64,000 bases of DNA from Sipunculus nudus (Eukaryota; Annelida; Sipuncula; Golfingiida; Sipunculidae), in contig CM049311.1 of assembly GCA_026874595.1 (NCBI GenBank), forward strand, positions 7,353,676 through 7,417,675, given 5' to 3'. The first letter of the stretch is position 1. Every line of letters starts with the position of its first letter. Below, piece by piece: positions 38,001-53,000 of this stretch. Made by a program: the position numbers and the translations under genes. The notes under the pieces were generated by a model. The model worked only from the letters and a program-made list of their open reading frames with translations, was not told the origin of the DNA and did not search any database.

Positions 38001-41000
38001 ATGGTAATTTGCTGAGATCTACAATTAACATTTTAGGTTTGCATCCCTTAAACACATATCAATATGTGTTTATGAGGTTTTCTAACAAAAACAATTATAA
38101 AAAGGAAATTGCTACTGAAAACTTAAATGAGTATATCATTAAATAGTGGAAATATAATTATCTCAGAAAACATAATATGTTTTATGACTTCTGAGACAAG
38201 CCCAGTGGTGTAATGGTGAGGGAGCTGGAAATGTGATGCAAGGTTGAAAGACTGTGTTCCATTCAGACCCTCCCTTCGCTGAGATTCCCCATCTCAAGGT
38301 CTGCACCACAAAAGGGTAGCCCCAGGCCTGCCAAAGGTAAATGACCATAAAAAAGAGTAAGTTCTTTGGTAAAAAAGAGTACCCTTCTTTTAAATAAAGA
38401 GTGGAAAAAAAGAGTAGAATAGGCATCAAATCCCAATTTTTTATCACACACTTTATAAAGATGTGCTTGCAAAACTAAGCATGTGTTATATATATTGCGC
38501 CAAAAATCAGAAGCAAACATGGTGCACCTCTCCCTGCATGAAGATAAGGACATTTTCCACATGCTTTGACACATGCTGGACATTACCACACAAAAATTGC
38601 AAAGTGTCTAGTTTTTGTCCTACTGGACTGTTATAGAAGCAGTGAAATAGTATATATCAAAAGATTTTCACTAAAAAAAAGAGTAAAAAAGTGTGCTGCT
38701 AAGAAAAAAAGAGTGAAAAAAGAGTAATTAGCATCATTTACAGTAAATCCTCAAATGCAGGTAAATGCAGAAAAGTACTTCTGACACCTGTTATCATAGC
38801 TTAACTTGTATGTGTATTAATATAAGATGTAAATAAAAAAAATAGGGCCAAATGTGAATTCAAAGCCGAAACCTGTGACATACAAATCAGAAATTCTACT
38901 GCATCGCTTATAAAGAAAGCTTTACTAGCAAGGCCAGTAGAAATGCTTTTGTGTGTCCAGTTATAAATGGTGTCAGAAGTGGGATCCAGGGAGTTGGTGT
39001 CTTGGCATAATGCCCAATCCAGTTCACTTGTGTGATCCCCAGGACGGATTCCTTCCCCAGAACATTCCCGGAGAGGGGGTAAATGTAATCAGTTACAGGT
39101 TGAAACCACATTCAGCCCTGTTTCTATGTTCACTCTTTAAATATGCTCCCCATGGGGCTGAGAAAAGCTACAAGAATGAACAGGCCCCAAAGATCAGGAA
39201 ATTAGGCAAAAAACAACAATTGGATGGGACTAATTGCATCAGATATACCAGATTATAAACTCACCCTTTACCTGTTTACCTTTAAAACTGATGGCATATA
39301 CACCCATGGAGATTCTCATTAAAATATCAAATTTTAAAAGTTGTAATTCCACTTACCAGCATCTGACAATGAAAGCCAGAGGTTTGAATGCTCTCACTCT
39401 CTTCTGATGGTCGACATCTTCTATGATTTCTTTACTCCACCCAACAAGGTCTCGCAGTTTACCTGTTGCTGATGACCTGTCTATATTCCACTTCACTTTT
39501 TCCTTGATTTCATCACGCAATACATTCTGTCCAAAAAGGGCAGAACAGTACATCAATATGAAAGATTAAGGCAATAAAGAAATTAAAGAAATTAGGTGGC
39601 GTCATCAGTCATGTGAGACTGATAAACTGTCCATGGCCAATATGCATGCAAAGTTTAAGGACCCACCACTGAGAATCTGACACAAATGCTGTTGTTTGCC
39701 ACTCTAAAACCCCTTAAATATAAACTTGCTTTAAAAAAAACATAACACACATGTATTTATAAGGTTTGTGACTAACATCATATACCAACTACAAAGCTAT
39801 CCATGACCTGCATATATCATACATAGCAAATTTCATGGCATGCCTTTGTTATTGAGATATCTGAGCTTTTGTAGGAAATTTAACTCAAACATAACTACTT
39901 TATGTGACCTTTCTGAAGAAGATGATTTTTTTCCAACACCCTCACTACAAACATAAAACTGTAATCTGTCATCTTCAAAAGTGCAAGTCAAAATGTAAAA
40001 AAAGGGGCAAAATTGTAGGAGATGCCACCTATCTTGTGTAGCTTGTGCAGCTGTTCAAGTTCATTTATCACTCCAAATTTCATAACAATCAGTCCATTTA
40101 TCATAAAAATCTGGCTCATGGCTAGTCTGCCACGTACAGACTCCATTTAATATCTGTGATATGGAGTCCCACCGTCTAGCGGTGAGAGTTCACCCTGCCG
40201 TACATGGAGGGACCTGTAACATGAATTACCATTGCTTGTTGTGTGATAGAGAAACAATCTTGTATTTATATATAGAAATAAACTTTTTATGTATTATATT
40301 TAATCCATATATCACCTTTATGTGCGCCTGTAAATGTTTCTTATCCTTTGAACTGCTGGGGTTCAGTTGTTGCATGCCAACTGGTCACCGCCGGAAAAGG
40401 AATCCCATGCAAATTAAGTGGGCAATCCATGCAAAAGATGAATTCAGGGGGGCTTTTCCCAGGAATGCCAGTGCCGTGCACTTGGATAGACCATATTTTC
40501 ATAAGCATCCTTCCCATCATACATCGCGTGTTGTCAATGATGCTAATTTCCTATTGGCTCTTCCAACTTGAAGGCCCGATGGAAACGAAGTAATATCTGA
40601 CTTCACTGAGAGTAAGTGCCCATACCCTATTACATACTGATCATTCAGCAAAAGTTTTGGTCCCAACGGAGTCTAAGCATCTGTAACAATTATAATATGT
40701 GGGGTTTGTTTGGTGTCCTCATGCCTCACAAGGCATATACATGTCTGAGGGTTTGTATGGATCCGTACAAACTTGGATAGTATAGACTCTCCCCGCCAGA
40801 GGCTGCAGCGCTTGTATTGTTTACTATATATATCAGCGCTGCAAGACTGCAGCAAGCTCATGGCATGTATTTCAGTACCTACAGTCTTCATTACCTAAGT
40901 GCTGAAATCCTATTGGGACTAGAATATCAGCAGAAGCTGACAAAAGCCCTCAGCCAAAAGAACAGTGTTTAGAGGTGATAACAGTAACAAGTACTAAATA

Positions 41001-44000
41001 TCTGTTCTCACATGGATGTATATCTGTACGTCTCAGTTATAAATTTAAAATGGAGAGGTATGTACCATGATTCATAACAATCCACCAATTGCTTCCTGAA
41101 AAATAAGCTTCCAAGTCTGATTCTATTATAAGCTCTGTGACCTTGAAAAGTAGGTCAAGGTCACCCATCTTCGAACTTGACCGAGATTTAGTCAATATAA
41201 ATCTTCACTGAAAAAATTAAATTCCTACGGTGAATCCTTTTAGAGATATCCTGCTCACAAGCCAAAAGTTGAAAAATCCGATAAAAATTCATTAAAAATC
41301 AGAAATTGTAGGTGGCACCACCAAACTTGTGTAGCAGGTACAGACTATCAGTCCCAATAATCATAGTAAGTTTTGTGAAAATCCACCAAATGGTTCCTGA
41401 GTAATAAGCATCTAAGTGTTTTTCTATAATCAGCTCTAAAATGTAGAAAAATAGGTCAAGGTCACCCATCTTCGAACTTGACCGAGATTTTGTCGATATA
41501 CATCTTTACCGAGGAAATAAAATTCTGACGGTGAATCCTTTTCAAGATATCCCGCTCACAAGGTAAAAGTTAACGGACGACTGACGGACGGACGGCAAGA
41601 CGGACGGACGGACAGCTTGGGTGACGACAATAGCCCATCAGCCTAAGGGCTGAGGGCTAATAAAAGGCATGCTTGCTGTGTCCAGTTATTACAATATGTG
41701 CCCTGTCAAAGCAGAGAGCACTCACCATAATCTATTATATTAACAATTAAATGAATGGCATGAATAAAGAATTCACAGGTGGACCCACCAATCTTCTGCA
41801 GCAGTTCAGGTCCATCAAGACCCATTGGCAATCAATTTATGAGGAAATCCACCCAGACAATCTTGAGTAATCTGGGTTTTGTTTATATTTTTATTGATAA
41901 GAGTCAAAGCTGGGGACCTTGACACCTGAGTTTTTACCCTGTGACTCAGAGAATACGGGTCATCGTGACCTAACTTCAGGTTTTCAAGAAGACTATTCAA
42001 TAACCTTCCTGGACATTGTGTAAGAAATATTAAGAAAGGTTCAATTTGTCCTGCAGCTGACAGAAAACGATGGTGGTTGTAGCTCAGCTGGCTGAAAAAC
42101 AGTATTCTAAAGATAAAACAAAGTTAAAGCATTTACATACATGTCACTTTTTTAATAAGGTAGTTCACTACTGTACAGTATACGTCATACCCAATCTGAG
42201 ACGGTGAAGTGTGCTCGGTGAACATCTCCATCTTTCAAGATTTCAATGCATGCGGAATCATTCTTGTAAAACCTGTACATCTCCTGGTCTTCTTCTGACC
42301 ATTCTGTAAAAAAGAGAGCAAACAGTTCAAACACAAGACAATTCAAAACACAGGATACCTGTAAAATCTACAGGGTTCATGTCACGACCCATATTAAACT
42401 GCACTTGTTTCCACAGGGGAAAACATGCAAATCCTTATAAAGATATAAAAATATGCCTTTAAATAAAAAAATTCAGATATATCCAGCATTTTGTCACATT
42501 CCCCCCCCCCCTTCATATATTTCACTAACTCTTCTTTTACCTTTGGTACTTTCAGATGACTTATATTGTGATTAAATATCAGATGAAATGTTAATATCAA
42601 TGATTGATTCAGGTCCAATGATCAATTATTTCAGGATGACTGCACCTGTTTCCTGTCAGAGCCATTAATAATCATATCAGTTCAGGCACCTGCATCAGTC
42701 AATATTTCAATAATTTGCCCTTATTTTCAATAATTTTTTTAACAAGGGACCCATGGGTCACTGTGCTCAGCTGAAGTTGACATTGAAGTTAAAAATCTCA
42801 AATAATATCAAATGGAGATAAAGTGAGGAACTGGTAATATAGACCATGGATGGTTGATATGACTGAAGATATTGTTACAAATAATATTTTGTGATCTGAC
42901 CATGTTTCCTAATGTTGAAACTGAAGCATGTAGGCAATTTGAGCAGATATGATTAACAATATAACCATGCTCATTGGTTGGCTTTTTGATAAGCTGTTGA
43001 CAATCCAGCAGTTTACAAATTTGTTCAGTTAGATCCTATTTTTATATTAAATCATTTTTTTTCAATTTTATAAAATGTGAACAGTTGCAATAAGGTTCCA
43101 AGTCCACAGGTGGAAGGATTCGATTGTGGGTACAGTGGGGGGTTGATACAGATGGGGAGTTGCAACACCTCCGTACCTTTGCATATATTTTCTTTATTTA
43201 ATACAATTTATGCAGTTGCAATGAAAGTATTGTCCCCAGTGCCCAGGTGGAAGGATTCAATGGCGGGGGGGGGGGGGGGGGGGGGGGGGGAATGGAGGGA
43301 GTTACAAAACCCTTTGCATATACATACAAGATATGAAATTTAATTCAACAGTGCTTACAGAAAAACAAGGGACCTATGGGTCACGACGCTCAGCTGTTAT
43401 ATATGATAAAAAAATATGATTTAGAAATGAGGCACATGCTGGTTTTGTGTGGTAATAAGTATAAGATGTATTATGAGTTGTTGTTGTTAAGCTTATGTAT
43501 GATTTTGATAGTACCTTTGGAGACAGAGAAGAGAATTGATTTCATTTATTTTATTAACAAATAGAGTACTATTGTCACACAGATTTTGACTTGGCCATAT
43601 AACTTATAAGCAGAACATATAATATAAGAGTTTAACTATTTATTTAAAAAATTACAAATATTGTCCCAGATATAATTTTTATTAAAAATAATAAGAGAAT
43701 TGTATGATTTTTAAAATGAAATATAACTGAAATGATTATTAAAATAATATTAAAGAATATATTCATGAATGCATTCATGAATACATTTGGAAAGTATTTG
43801 CACTGGTATTCATATACTTTCATTTTTACCTGAATTCCCACTCTTTATGCAAGAAATTTTATAATGGAGTACATATTCATATTCGTATTTAAATACAATT
43901 GCAAAGTATTCCCACCATGTCTGGTATTTATTCAGTTTTCACCAAACAATGGTGTTGAGAATCCAGAATGTACAAAATTCACACATTTAAATAATGATCA

Positions 44001-47000
44001 TAAGTACCTGGTTTTATGGCTTTTATTTATATTAAAAAAAATAAATGTGATATATTTATTTTGGACTAATTCACATCAATGTACACACTAGACACAGTAG
44101 GAATCTAGATTAATATTATCAACTGCATCTTTGTCTATCATTAATTTCCTTCATATGACCCCTAATGATTAGTAATGAATAATATGATTTACTTTTTTAT
44201 TATTAAAATTGAACTGAAAAATGCCATAGGTGACTGCATGGTGTTGTTTGGAATATGTGACATGCTATCCATCGATACAAGATTCTTATATCATCAGTTA
44301 CTGCAAGTTAATTCCCTATTGTAATAAACTAACCAAATCCTTTTTTATTTTTCTTTAATTTGTTATTAAAAACCAATAAAAATTGATTAATTTATTGTTT
44401 ATTGTTATGTTGTTGGTTAAAACTACTAGATGAGTTGGGTTGGACACCTGGATCAACTGTGGCTGGCCATAAGCTGCCTTGCTGCCCCAGTATATGCCTC
44501 GTCTCAAGCGTGCATAATTTGCTGAAAGTTCAACAAGGTCAACATACAGGTGACTCAAGAGTGGCTGGAGAGAGCCAAGGTCTGACATGGTCTCATTAAA
44601 ACATTAATAAAAGCTACAATTTTTGGCCAATTTCTTTCAGCTTTCTAAACTAAAAAGCTGAAATCCTTATGTGTGCATGATATGAAAATTATATAAACAG
44701 AGCTCACATGAAACAAAAGTGAAATGGTCAAAGTTGGGCAAAATTTCAGGTACTAATTTTATATTTATACTAATAACTTATAAAATTTTAAAAATTCAGA
44801 ACTAATTTTGGGTATTCAGTTGAATCTTGATTAAATAATGTTACATCCCTGACAAAAAATCTCTAGCTTCAGCAAGCCCCTTGTTAAGGGAGTAAATATA
44901 TTTCTTGATATTTTACAAAGTGCATTATGTTTGGGGCCACAACTTAAAACAATAACACAATACTGACATCATTTCTGGTATGTGCACAGAGAATGTATAG
45001 AAAAACATGTATATTATATATGATTAAAGTCAGATCAGTGGTTTTGATATTAGGCAGTATTGAAGTGTAACAATGGGTTTTTAATTGAAAAATGAAGTAA
45101 GTCCTAGTGACCAAATTCTTGGCATGGTAGGGAATTTTGGAGACATCTAATTGTATGCCAAATTTTGGGAACTGAGAGCTTAAGCTGGGGAGCTGAGCTC
45201 TAGCAAACTGCATAACACTAGCCTGATGTAAACAATATGTTACATGGTGCTTGAAAACTTGAATAAAATCTACAGTTTTTGATCAACTGGTTTCAAATTT
45301 TTGGTGGTAACAGACAAAATGCTAACAAAAACTTGCTGAGAAAATTAAATCCACAGTTCTTACAGGAAAAAAACGTGCCATGGTCAAAGTTAGGCAAAAT
45401 TTAAGGTACCAATTTTTTATTTTTGTTAATATTTTAAAAAATTTTAAAGATTTTGATCTAATTTTGGGTATACAATTTAATTTTGATTAATTAAAGTTAT
45501 ATTACTTGAAAAAAAGTCCATAGCTTTAACAAGTTTTGTGTTAAGTGATCAAATATTTTTCCTGATTTTTTACAAAATGCATTATGTTCTGGCCCATAAC
45601 TTTCTTAAATTATATAATACAGACATAATTTCAGGCATGTACATAGGAACTATATAGAGGAATATTTATGGTAAATATGAGGAAAAACAGATGAGTGGTT
45701 TTGATATTAGGCAGCCCTGAAGTGTGAAAATAGGTTTTTAATAAAAAATTGAGGTTTTTCCTTAATTTCTCAAAGGAACAAAGTCGCAAAGACCCAGTTT
45801 TCGGCTTGGTAGGAGATCTTGGGGACATCTAACACTATGCCGAATTTTGGATTCCTAGGTCTTACGGTTACAAAACGTGCCACATCTACGGACGGACGGA
45901 CAGACGGACGGACGACGGACAATGGACCACGACTATAGCTCAGTAGACTTATAGTCAGCTGAGCTAAAAAGTTTTCATAATTATAAACTATTTAAAAGCA
46001 GGCAGATAGTTAGACAAACAAAGCAAATTCCATTGCCACCGAGGCAGGAGAATGAAGAAAGCATGTTTGGATTAGATCCTCCACTGCAACATGTTTTAGC
46101 AACATGCATTTACAACATTTCTTATAAACAAATGTTTAACAGGCAAACAGTGAGCTATAAAGTGAGCATAAGCAAATGATTCTATAATCTTTAAGGGCTG
46201 AAATAATTGGATCTCAGATGAACCTGACAATTCTGTATTATCTTGCTTTAATGTTCTAGGGAACTTAGTATCAATAAAATCCTAAATAAAATTTTATATA
46301 AAAAACAAGGCCTACAGGCCGAATGCGAACCTGTGCAAAGTTTGGGAGTATGAATGGAGGTTTATTTTTAAAATTTAATATTGATCCTTTTAAGTCCTGC
46401 ATATCTACCTTAGTCATTATGATTTCAGCAAAATGGACATTTCGGACCTGCAAGTTTCAGACTAGGACATTTTAAAACTAGAATATGGGTAGTTGACAAG
46501 CGACTATGTGTATCCGCAGAAATCAGAGTGGGACGGGTGAAGTGAGGCATGGATTAAGTGGCAAGGGGAATAGAGTGGTGTGTGTTGTATATTAGCATGG
46601 ATGTCTGCAGTTTAAATGTGAATGTAGGTGGCGCCACCTGTCATAAAATCAAGAGAGCTGTCCAGGATGTATAAACCTGCAAAATTTCAGGTGGATAAGT
46701 CAAACCACTGTTGAGAAATGAGTGATTTTATCCCAAGGCAGATAACCAGATGGACGCTGTGCATAAATGGTTGCATGTGGCACCACCAGTTTTGCCTATG
46801 GTGAAGAGTTATGTGAGATCTATACACATGCAAAATTTTGGTCCAATCGGTCAAACGGTTCCCAAGATATGAGCTTGGATGTCTGCAGAGTAAAGAATGT
46901 AGGTGGCGCCACCTGTCATAAAATCGAGAAAGCTTTCCAGGATGTATAAACCTGCAAAATTTCAGGTGGATAAGTCAAACCACTGCTGAGATATGAGTGA

Positions 47001-50000
47001 TTTTACACCAAGGCAGATGAACTGATGGATGCTGTGCATAAATGGTTGCAGGTGCGGCACCAGTTTTGCCTATGATAAAGAGCTATGTGAGATCTATACA
47101 CATGCAAAATTTTGGCCCAATTGGTCAAATGGTTCCCAAGATATGAGCTTGGATGTCTACAGAGTAAACCTGAATGTAGGTGGCGCCACCTGTAATAAAA
47201 TCAAGAAAGCTGTCCAGGATGTATAAACCTGCAAAATTTCAGGTTGATAAGTCAAACCACTGCTGAGAAATGAGTGATTTTATCCCAAGGCAGATGAACA
47301 GATGGACGCTGTGCATAAATGTTTGCATGTGGTGCCACCAGTTTTGCCTATGATGAAGAGCTATGTGAAATCTATACACATGCAAAATTTTGGCCCAATT
47401 GGTCAAATGGTTCCCAAGATATGAGCTTGGATGTCTACAGAGTAAACCTGAATGTAGATGGTGCCACCTATCATAAAATCGAGAAAGCTTTCCAGGATGT
47501 ATAAACCTGTAAATTTCAGGTACATATGTCAAACCACTGCTGAGATATGAGTGATATTATCCCAAGGCAGATGAACAGATGGACGCTGTGCAAAAATGGT
47601 TGCAGGTGGCGTCTCCAGTTTTGCATATAATGAAGAGCTATGTGAGATCTATACACATGCAAAATTTTGGCCCAATCGGTCAAACGGTTTTCCAAGATAT
47701 GAGCTTGGATGTCTGCAGAGTAAACCTGAATGTAGGTGGTGCCACCTGTCATAAATCGAGAAAGCTGTTCAGGATGTATAAACCTGCAAAATTTCAGGTA
47801 GATAAGTCAAACCACTGCTGAGTTGTGAGTGCTTTTATCCCAAGGCAGATGAACAGATGGACGCTGTGCATAAGGGGTTGCAGGTGGCGCCACCAGTTTG
47901 CCTATGATGAAGAGCTATGTGAGATCTATACACATGCAAAAGTTTGGCCCAATCGGTCAAACGGTTCCCGAGATATGAGTTTGGATGTCTGCAGAGTAAA
48001 TGTGAATGTAGGTGGCGCCACCTGTCCTAAAATCGAGAAACCTGTCCAGGATGTATAAACCTGCAAAATTTCAGGTGGATAAGTCAAACCACTGCTGAGA
48101 TATGAGTGATATTATCCCAACGCAGATGAACAGATGGACCCTGTGCAAAAATGGTTGCAGGTGGCGCCACTATTTTTAGTGTATGTTATAAAGCTATCAA
48201 AGGGCTACATTTGTGCAAAATCTTTAGCCTGATCGGTCAAACGGTTCCCGAGATATGCGGGTTTATGTGTGGAAACAGACACACAAATGGACGCTGAGCA
48301 GCAAGGAAAGGTCAGAAGTCAACAAAAAATGAGGGTGCAGCAGTTCACATGACCTGATCATAAACCTGATTCGCTTAAAATGCAAACCAAGTTTTTTCAA
48401 ACAGTTGAAAGATATAGTTCCAATAATCTGGGAATTCTGCATCTAAACATTGTGTCCAGACGTCTAGACGCTGTGTCTAGATGTCTAGACACATTGTCTA
48501 GACAGCCCCCCAGAGCCTGGTCAGTTGCCATGGTGATGTCTGGACCCCACCTGTTTGTACTGAGTGACCTCTTGACTTGGCTGCTGAAACTCATCTTATT
48601 GTCAAATCTGTTTTCAAATATAGAAAGCCTTTTTCAATTGGATACAATGCTTTTTTAAAACTGTATTTACCCAATCTATTTTTATAAAATTGGCAGAACC
48701 CTACTATAGAATAATTCTTGTAAGTTTAAACCAATCAGCTCAACAGTTTCATCATAAATCAGTGTATAAGCTAGAAGAGTTTAAAATTACATTTTCGCTT
48801 GTAAAAAACACATCAATGTAGGTGGCGCCACCAATACCTCAAAATCAGATATGACATATGTGACAAACATTGGTATAAAATTTGGTGATTATAGCTCTAG
48901 CCGTTTCTGAGATTTTAATTTTAGTGTGCTTTTTTGGACAGATGACTAAGTTCAACCTCCTGTAACTTGGCCAAAAATCTCTGAACTGGAACCATTCGAA
49001 CAAACTTGAGAGAGATTGTTCCAGGGATCATTTCTGTGAAATATTGGAGAATTTGGCTGGACAGTTTCGGAGAAGAAGATTTTAAAAGCTTTTTTAGCTT
49101 TTTCCGTATAGATTCTAAGAAAATGCAGTAAGAAAAAAAATAAACAAAATCCGATATAGTTTTTTGAATGACTGATTATTTGCAAAAAGTTTGGTGATGC
49201 TAGCTCCTGCCGTTTTATAGACAGATATGGTTAACGTACACATGACGCACGACACACGAGGTACGACGCCGCATCATCGCAAAAGCTCACAGGTTCGCTA
49301 AAAATACAACTGAAAAGAAATTAATTTTAACATTTGAATGTTCTGTTGGGATATGAAAAATCTGAGAATATCAGTTGCAGTAGTATTTCTTACGCGACAC
49401 CAGAAATTGTAATCGAAGGTTCCATGCTGTTTTGTGCGTTCCAGGTTTGGTGGCAACGCGGAAAGTTGTGTTACTTGGGTGTAACCTGTATAGAACCAAG
49501 CCAGAATTATGGTAGGCAAGATCCTTTTATATCTTGGATAAAGGAGATGTAGTAGATTTAACGTGTCAACCTTTATTCTCTCTGACTTGTTGTATTTAAA
49601 TGATTGCTGGTTCAGCCATCGGTTGCGCCACCTTCTGGCCAACTTTGTAACAGTATAAACGTTCAGCAGATGATATCAACTCCATTCATATAAGAATTAT
49701 TGTCACTGATGTAACGTAGTTATTGTTTAACTCAGCTGTGCTGTGTGATTAAGTTTGATTTACTTTCACTTGTTTACAGCCTGTAATGGTGAGAAGACCT
49801 GGTCATGGGTCATGATGGAACCGCAGGATTTATGAAAAACACACAGAGTTGTGGTATGCATTGTTTCTATCTATGAACAGTTGTTCTAATATTCGAACTT
49901 ATTTGAGATATCCTACTTTAATTATAAATTCTTTGTAAAAGTAGTACCATACGTATCTATCATGTGATACCTTTGTATTTAGCACATTAATGATCTTTAG

Positions 50001-53000
50001 TGACAGTAAAGTGTTGTAAGATCAGGATATTGATAGCTCAGTGGCTATAGGTCGAATGAGGCTAGTTCATTTGGATTCTTTTAATGTTTGCACTATTTTC
50101 TCATCCATTACTGAGTTATGTTGATGACTTAAGATATCTGGTGAGATGATATGATGTTCATGTTTAATGTAAGCTGATAATAAGGAAGATACCGCTTGTA
50201 TTTAACTACACAATTATCAGTTATGATATTACAATATGGTGATAATGTTAGGTATCCAAAGTATTATGTGAGATATCATGGTGATGACATGAGATGTCGA
50301 GTTGATGAGATACTATTATAGTTAATCTTATTGTATCTGTAAAAGACTTGAATGATATTGTTATTAGTTCATGGAGATATTTAGGTCATGTTTGTAGTTT
50401 CTGTGGTGATGCCAGTTACCAAAGTTGATCTCAGGATATCAGACAGTGAGATATCTTTTTCTATTTCAGCGTAGTGCTGATAACATGTATCTGAAGATCT
50501 CAGCTATGTTTTAAGTGTTTGATGTTAAACACTGCCTATATCATTTCTCAATGATAATTATAATTTTTCTTTTGTAGGGTTTTTGTTTTGTGTTGTGCTT
50601 TTGGTGACATAAAAGCCTCATACACCAACTCCGTGAGTTTGTCTTGAAATTCCACTTGATAAAAAGACTGAGATCCCCTAACCCCGACAGTTCCATCAAA
50701 ATTCAGGCAAATGAACTGAACCTTTCACAGACAATTGTACGCCCTTTATGTACATTAAGTTTTGTACATGTTCCCTGGGATGGCATTCTGGTTACCTTTT
50801 CCATAAGCACCCTCAGTCCACTCTGAAATCTTTTCAAGCAGGAAGAAATATTTGAACCCCACATCGTTATCTTCCCTCTCCTAAAACACAATACATCATG
50901 ATGCAAACACAGTAGAACATTGTGAGTCAAACATGGATCATCAAGAATTATCAATGAATATGGACAGTGAATCAAGCATTTACTTTAAAATGTAGTATAA
51001 ATCAAATAAATCAATTTAATGTCTGTTCTGGGTTCAATATTATATATATATACTGTTGCAATTGGTCTAAAAAAATATCTGCAACCCATCCTTTTAATCA
51101 GAACAAATTTACCATGTGCAAAAATGAAATATTATGGCTACAAGCATAAAATCTTCAAGGTAATTTTTTTATACATTCTTTCAAAAAAAAACCTTGATAA
51201 ATGTGGAATTTTAATGGGAGCATGAACATTTAATGCTACAAAGTATAAGCACATAAGAGCCCACCTCTCTTTCCTTGTACTCTTCTGTAACAATCCTCTT
51301 CAGGCTCTCTCTGTCAATGAGATGCATCATATCCTAAAGAAAAGTTAAACAAATAAGATTCTATACAATTCCTCCCAGAAAACATTTGGAATAAAAGTTA
51401 CTAGATGTGGTTGGACAATGGTCCTCAAATGGCCCTGCATTTCTGGTAGTGCTGGGCTAGTTTATATATGGGTGAAAAGTTTAGGTTAAAGTTGAAAATA
51501 TGACAAAGAGAAACTGGTTTTTATCCATATGTATGAGGCAAAAAATCCTACAGGTTTAAATAATATTGAAGAAGATTTGTCTGAAATAATGTGTGAAATA
51601 GAAAATAACCAATTGTGCTCTGTTAGCAATATTTGATTTTGAGCAAGTTTGTAATTCAATCAGTCCGAAGCTCTCATAGTCATCAATGATCCCTGTGAAT
51701 TTGAGAAAGGTCAAGCATGTTCTTGTTGAGATATTGGGTGCAAAAGAAAATCAACGATTGTGCTCTGGTGGCCATATTGGAATTCCGTCAGGTCTGCAAT
51801 TCGATAAAGATGGAGCCCTTATAGGTACCAATCATCTCTGTGTAAATGAGAAAGATCAAGCATGTTCTTGTTGAAATATCACGCTTAAAAGAAAATCCTG
51901 ATTTGTGCTCTGGCAGCCATATCCGAATTCCGAACAGGTCTGTATTTTGATAGGAATTGATTCTGCATAGGCACCAATGATCCCTGTATCCAATGATAGG
52001 TCTGGAGCCCTCATATGTACAAATCATCCCTGTGAATTTGGGAAAGCTAAAGTATTTTTTTATGAGTTATCGAGCCAAAAGAAAATCAGCAATTGGGCGG
52101 TGGTGGCCTAATTGGAATTCCAAAAAGGTGTGTAATTCAATAGGTCTGGAACCCTCATATGTACAAATCATCCCTCTGAATTTGGGAAAGCTAAAAGTAT
52201 GTTGTTGTTGTGGTTGCGTGGGAAAGAAAATCAGTGATTGGTTGGCGACCATATTGGAATTCCGACAGGTCTGTAATTCAATACAAAATTCACTGCTTGT
52301 CAAGCTAGGCCCAAATAAAATATCCAATACAGCACGACCCCCCATAAGAGGAAACCTGGATGAGCGGACACCTTCAATGTACATACACTTAAAGGCTTGT
52401 TAGAGCAACGTTCCCTTCCTTTATTGTCAGCTATGTCCACTGTTTGTTTGTCAGTGGTTTGTCTCTGTGTCCCCGTTTTCATCCGCATCTATTGGTGCAC
52501 CATTATCATTGTATGTCTTGTGTTTAGGCATGGCTCTCAGACGTTGTCTTGTTCTCCTTATTAATCTGCCATTGTTTCACGAGATCTCATAGCTTTAGCC
52601 TTTCAGATGTTGATTGACCTTTCATGGAGACCATTCAATCTGACCATGTCCTGGTTGTATCATCACACCATCTCCAGGTGATAGTGGTTTCAGTTTGTGT
52701 TTGTGTGTGTGTCTGTCTGCTGCTTTGGCCCTTTTAGCTTCCAGGATGTGTTTCTCGTTTGAGTGATGTTTAGGTATCGAAGTGTCATCTGTTGTTGGGA
52801 CTAATGTTCAGGTCCTTCTTCCCTTAAGTCTTTGTGATGGGCTGGATTGTGTCCCCTCAGTTTGGGTATTCTGTATGTTGAGCAAACCAATATAAGGACC
52901 CTCCCTCGTTCTGAGACATTTTCACCACATTCTTTTTACTGTTTCAACGGCTGCCTCCGCTGCCCAATTGGCTTGGCTGTGACCTGGATTGGATGTTTCA

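Larger units (their letters stand above)
46305..49304 (+). mobile_element. Composite repeat element B, copy 3
   Basis: Runs from ACAAGGCCTACAGGCC plus GAATGCGAACCTGTG to GCTCACAGGTTCGCTAAAA. Contains an H-element left end (46478), the tandem array at 46620-48190, and the 'GGTGATTATAGCTCTAGCC' module with a microsatellite near 49243-49265. The longest of the intact B copies without a nested insertion. Confidence 0.78.

Noticed and set aside
46767-48058. Repeated small frames on both strands with conserved-looking peptides
   Set aside because: Conservation comes from the tandem DNA units, not from protein constraint.
46620-48190. CRISPR-like array (regularly spaced palindromic repeats)
   Set aside because: Spacers are themselves repeated and about 270 bp long, and the context is a eukaryotic intron; it is a satellite-like array.
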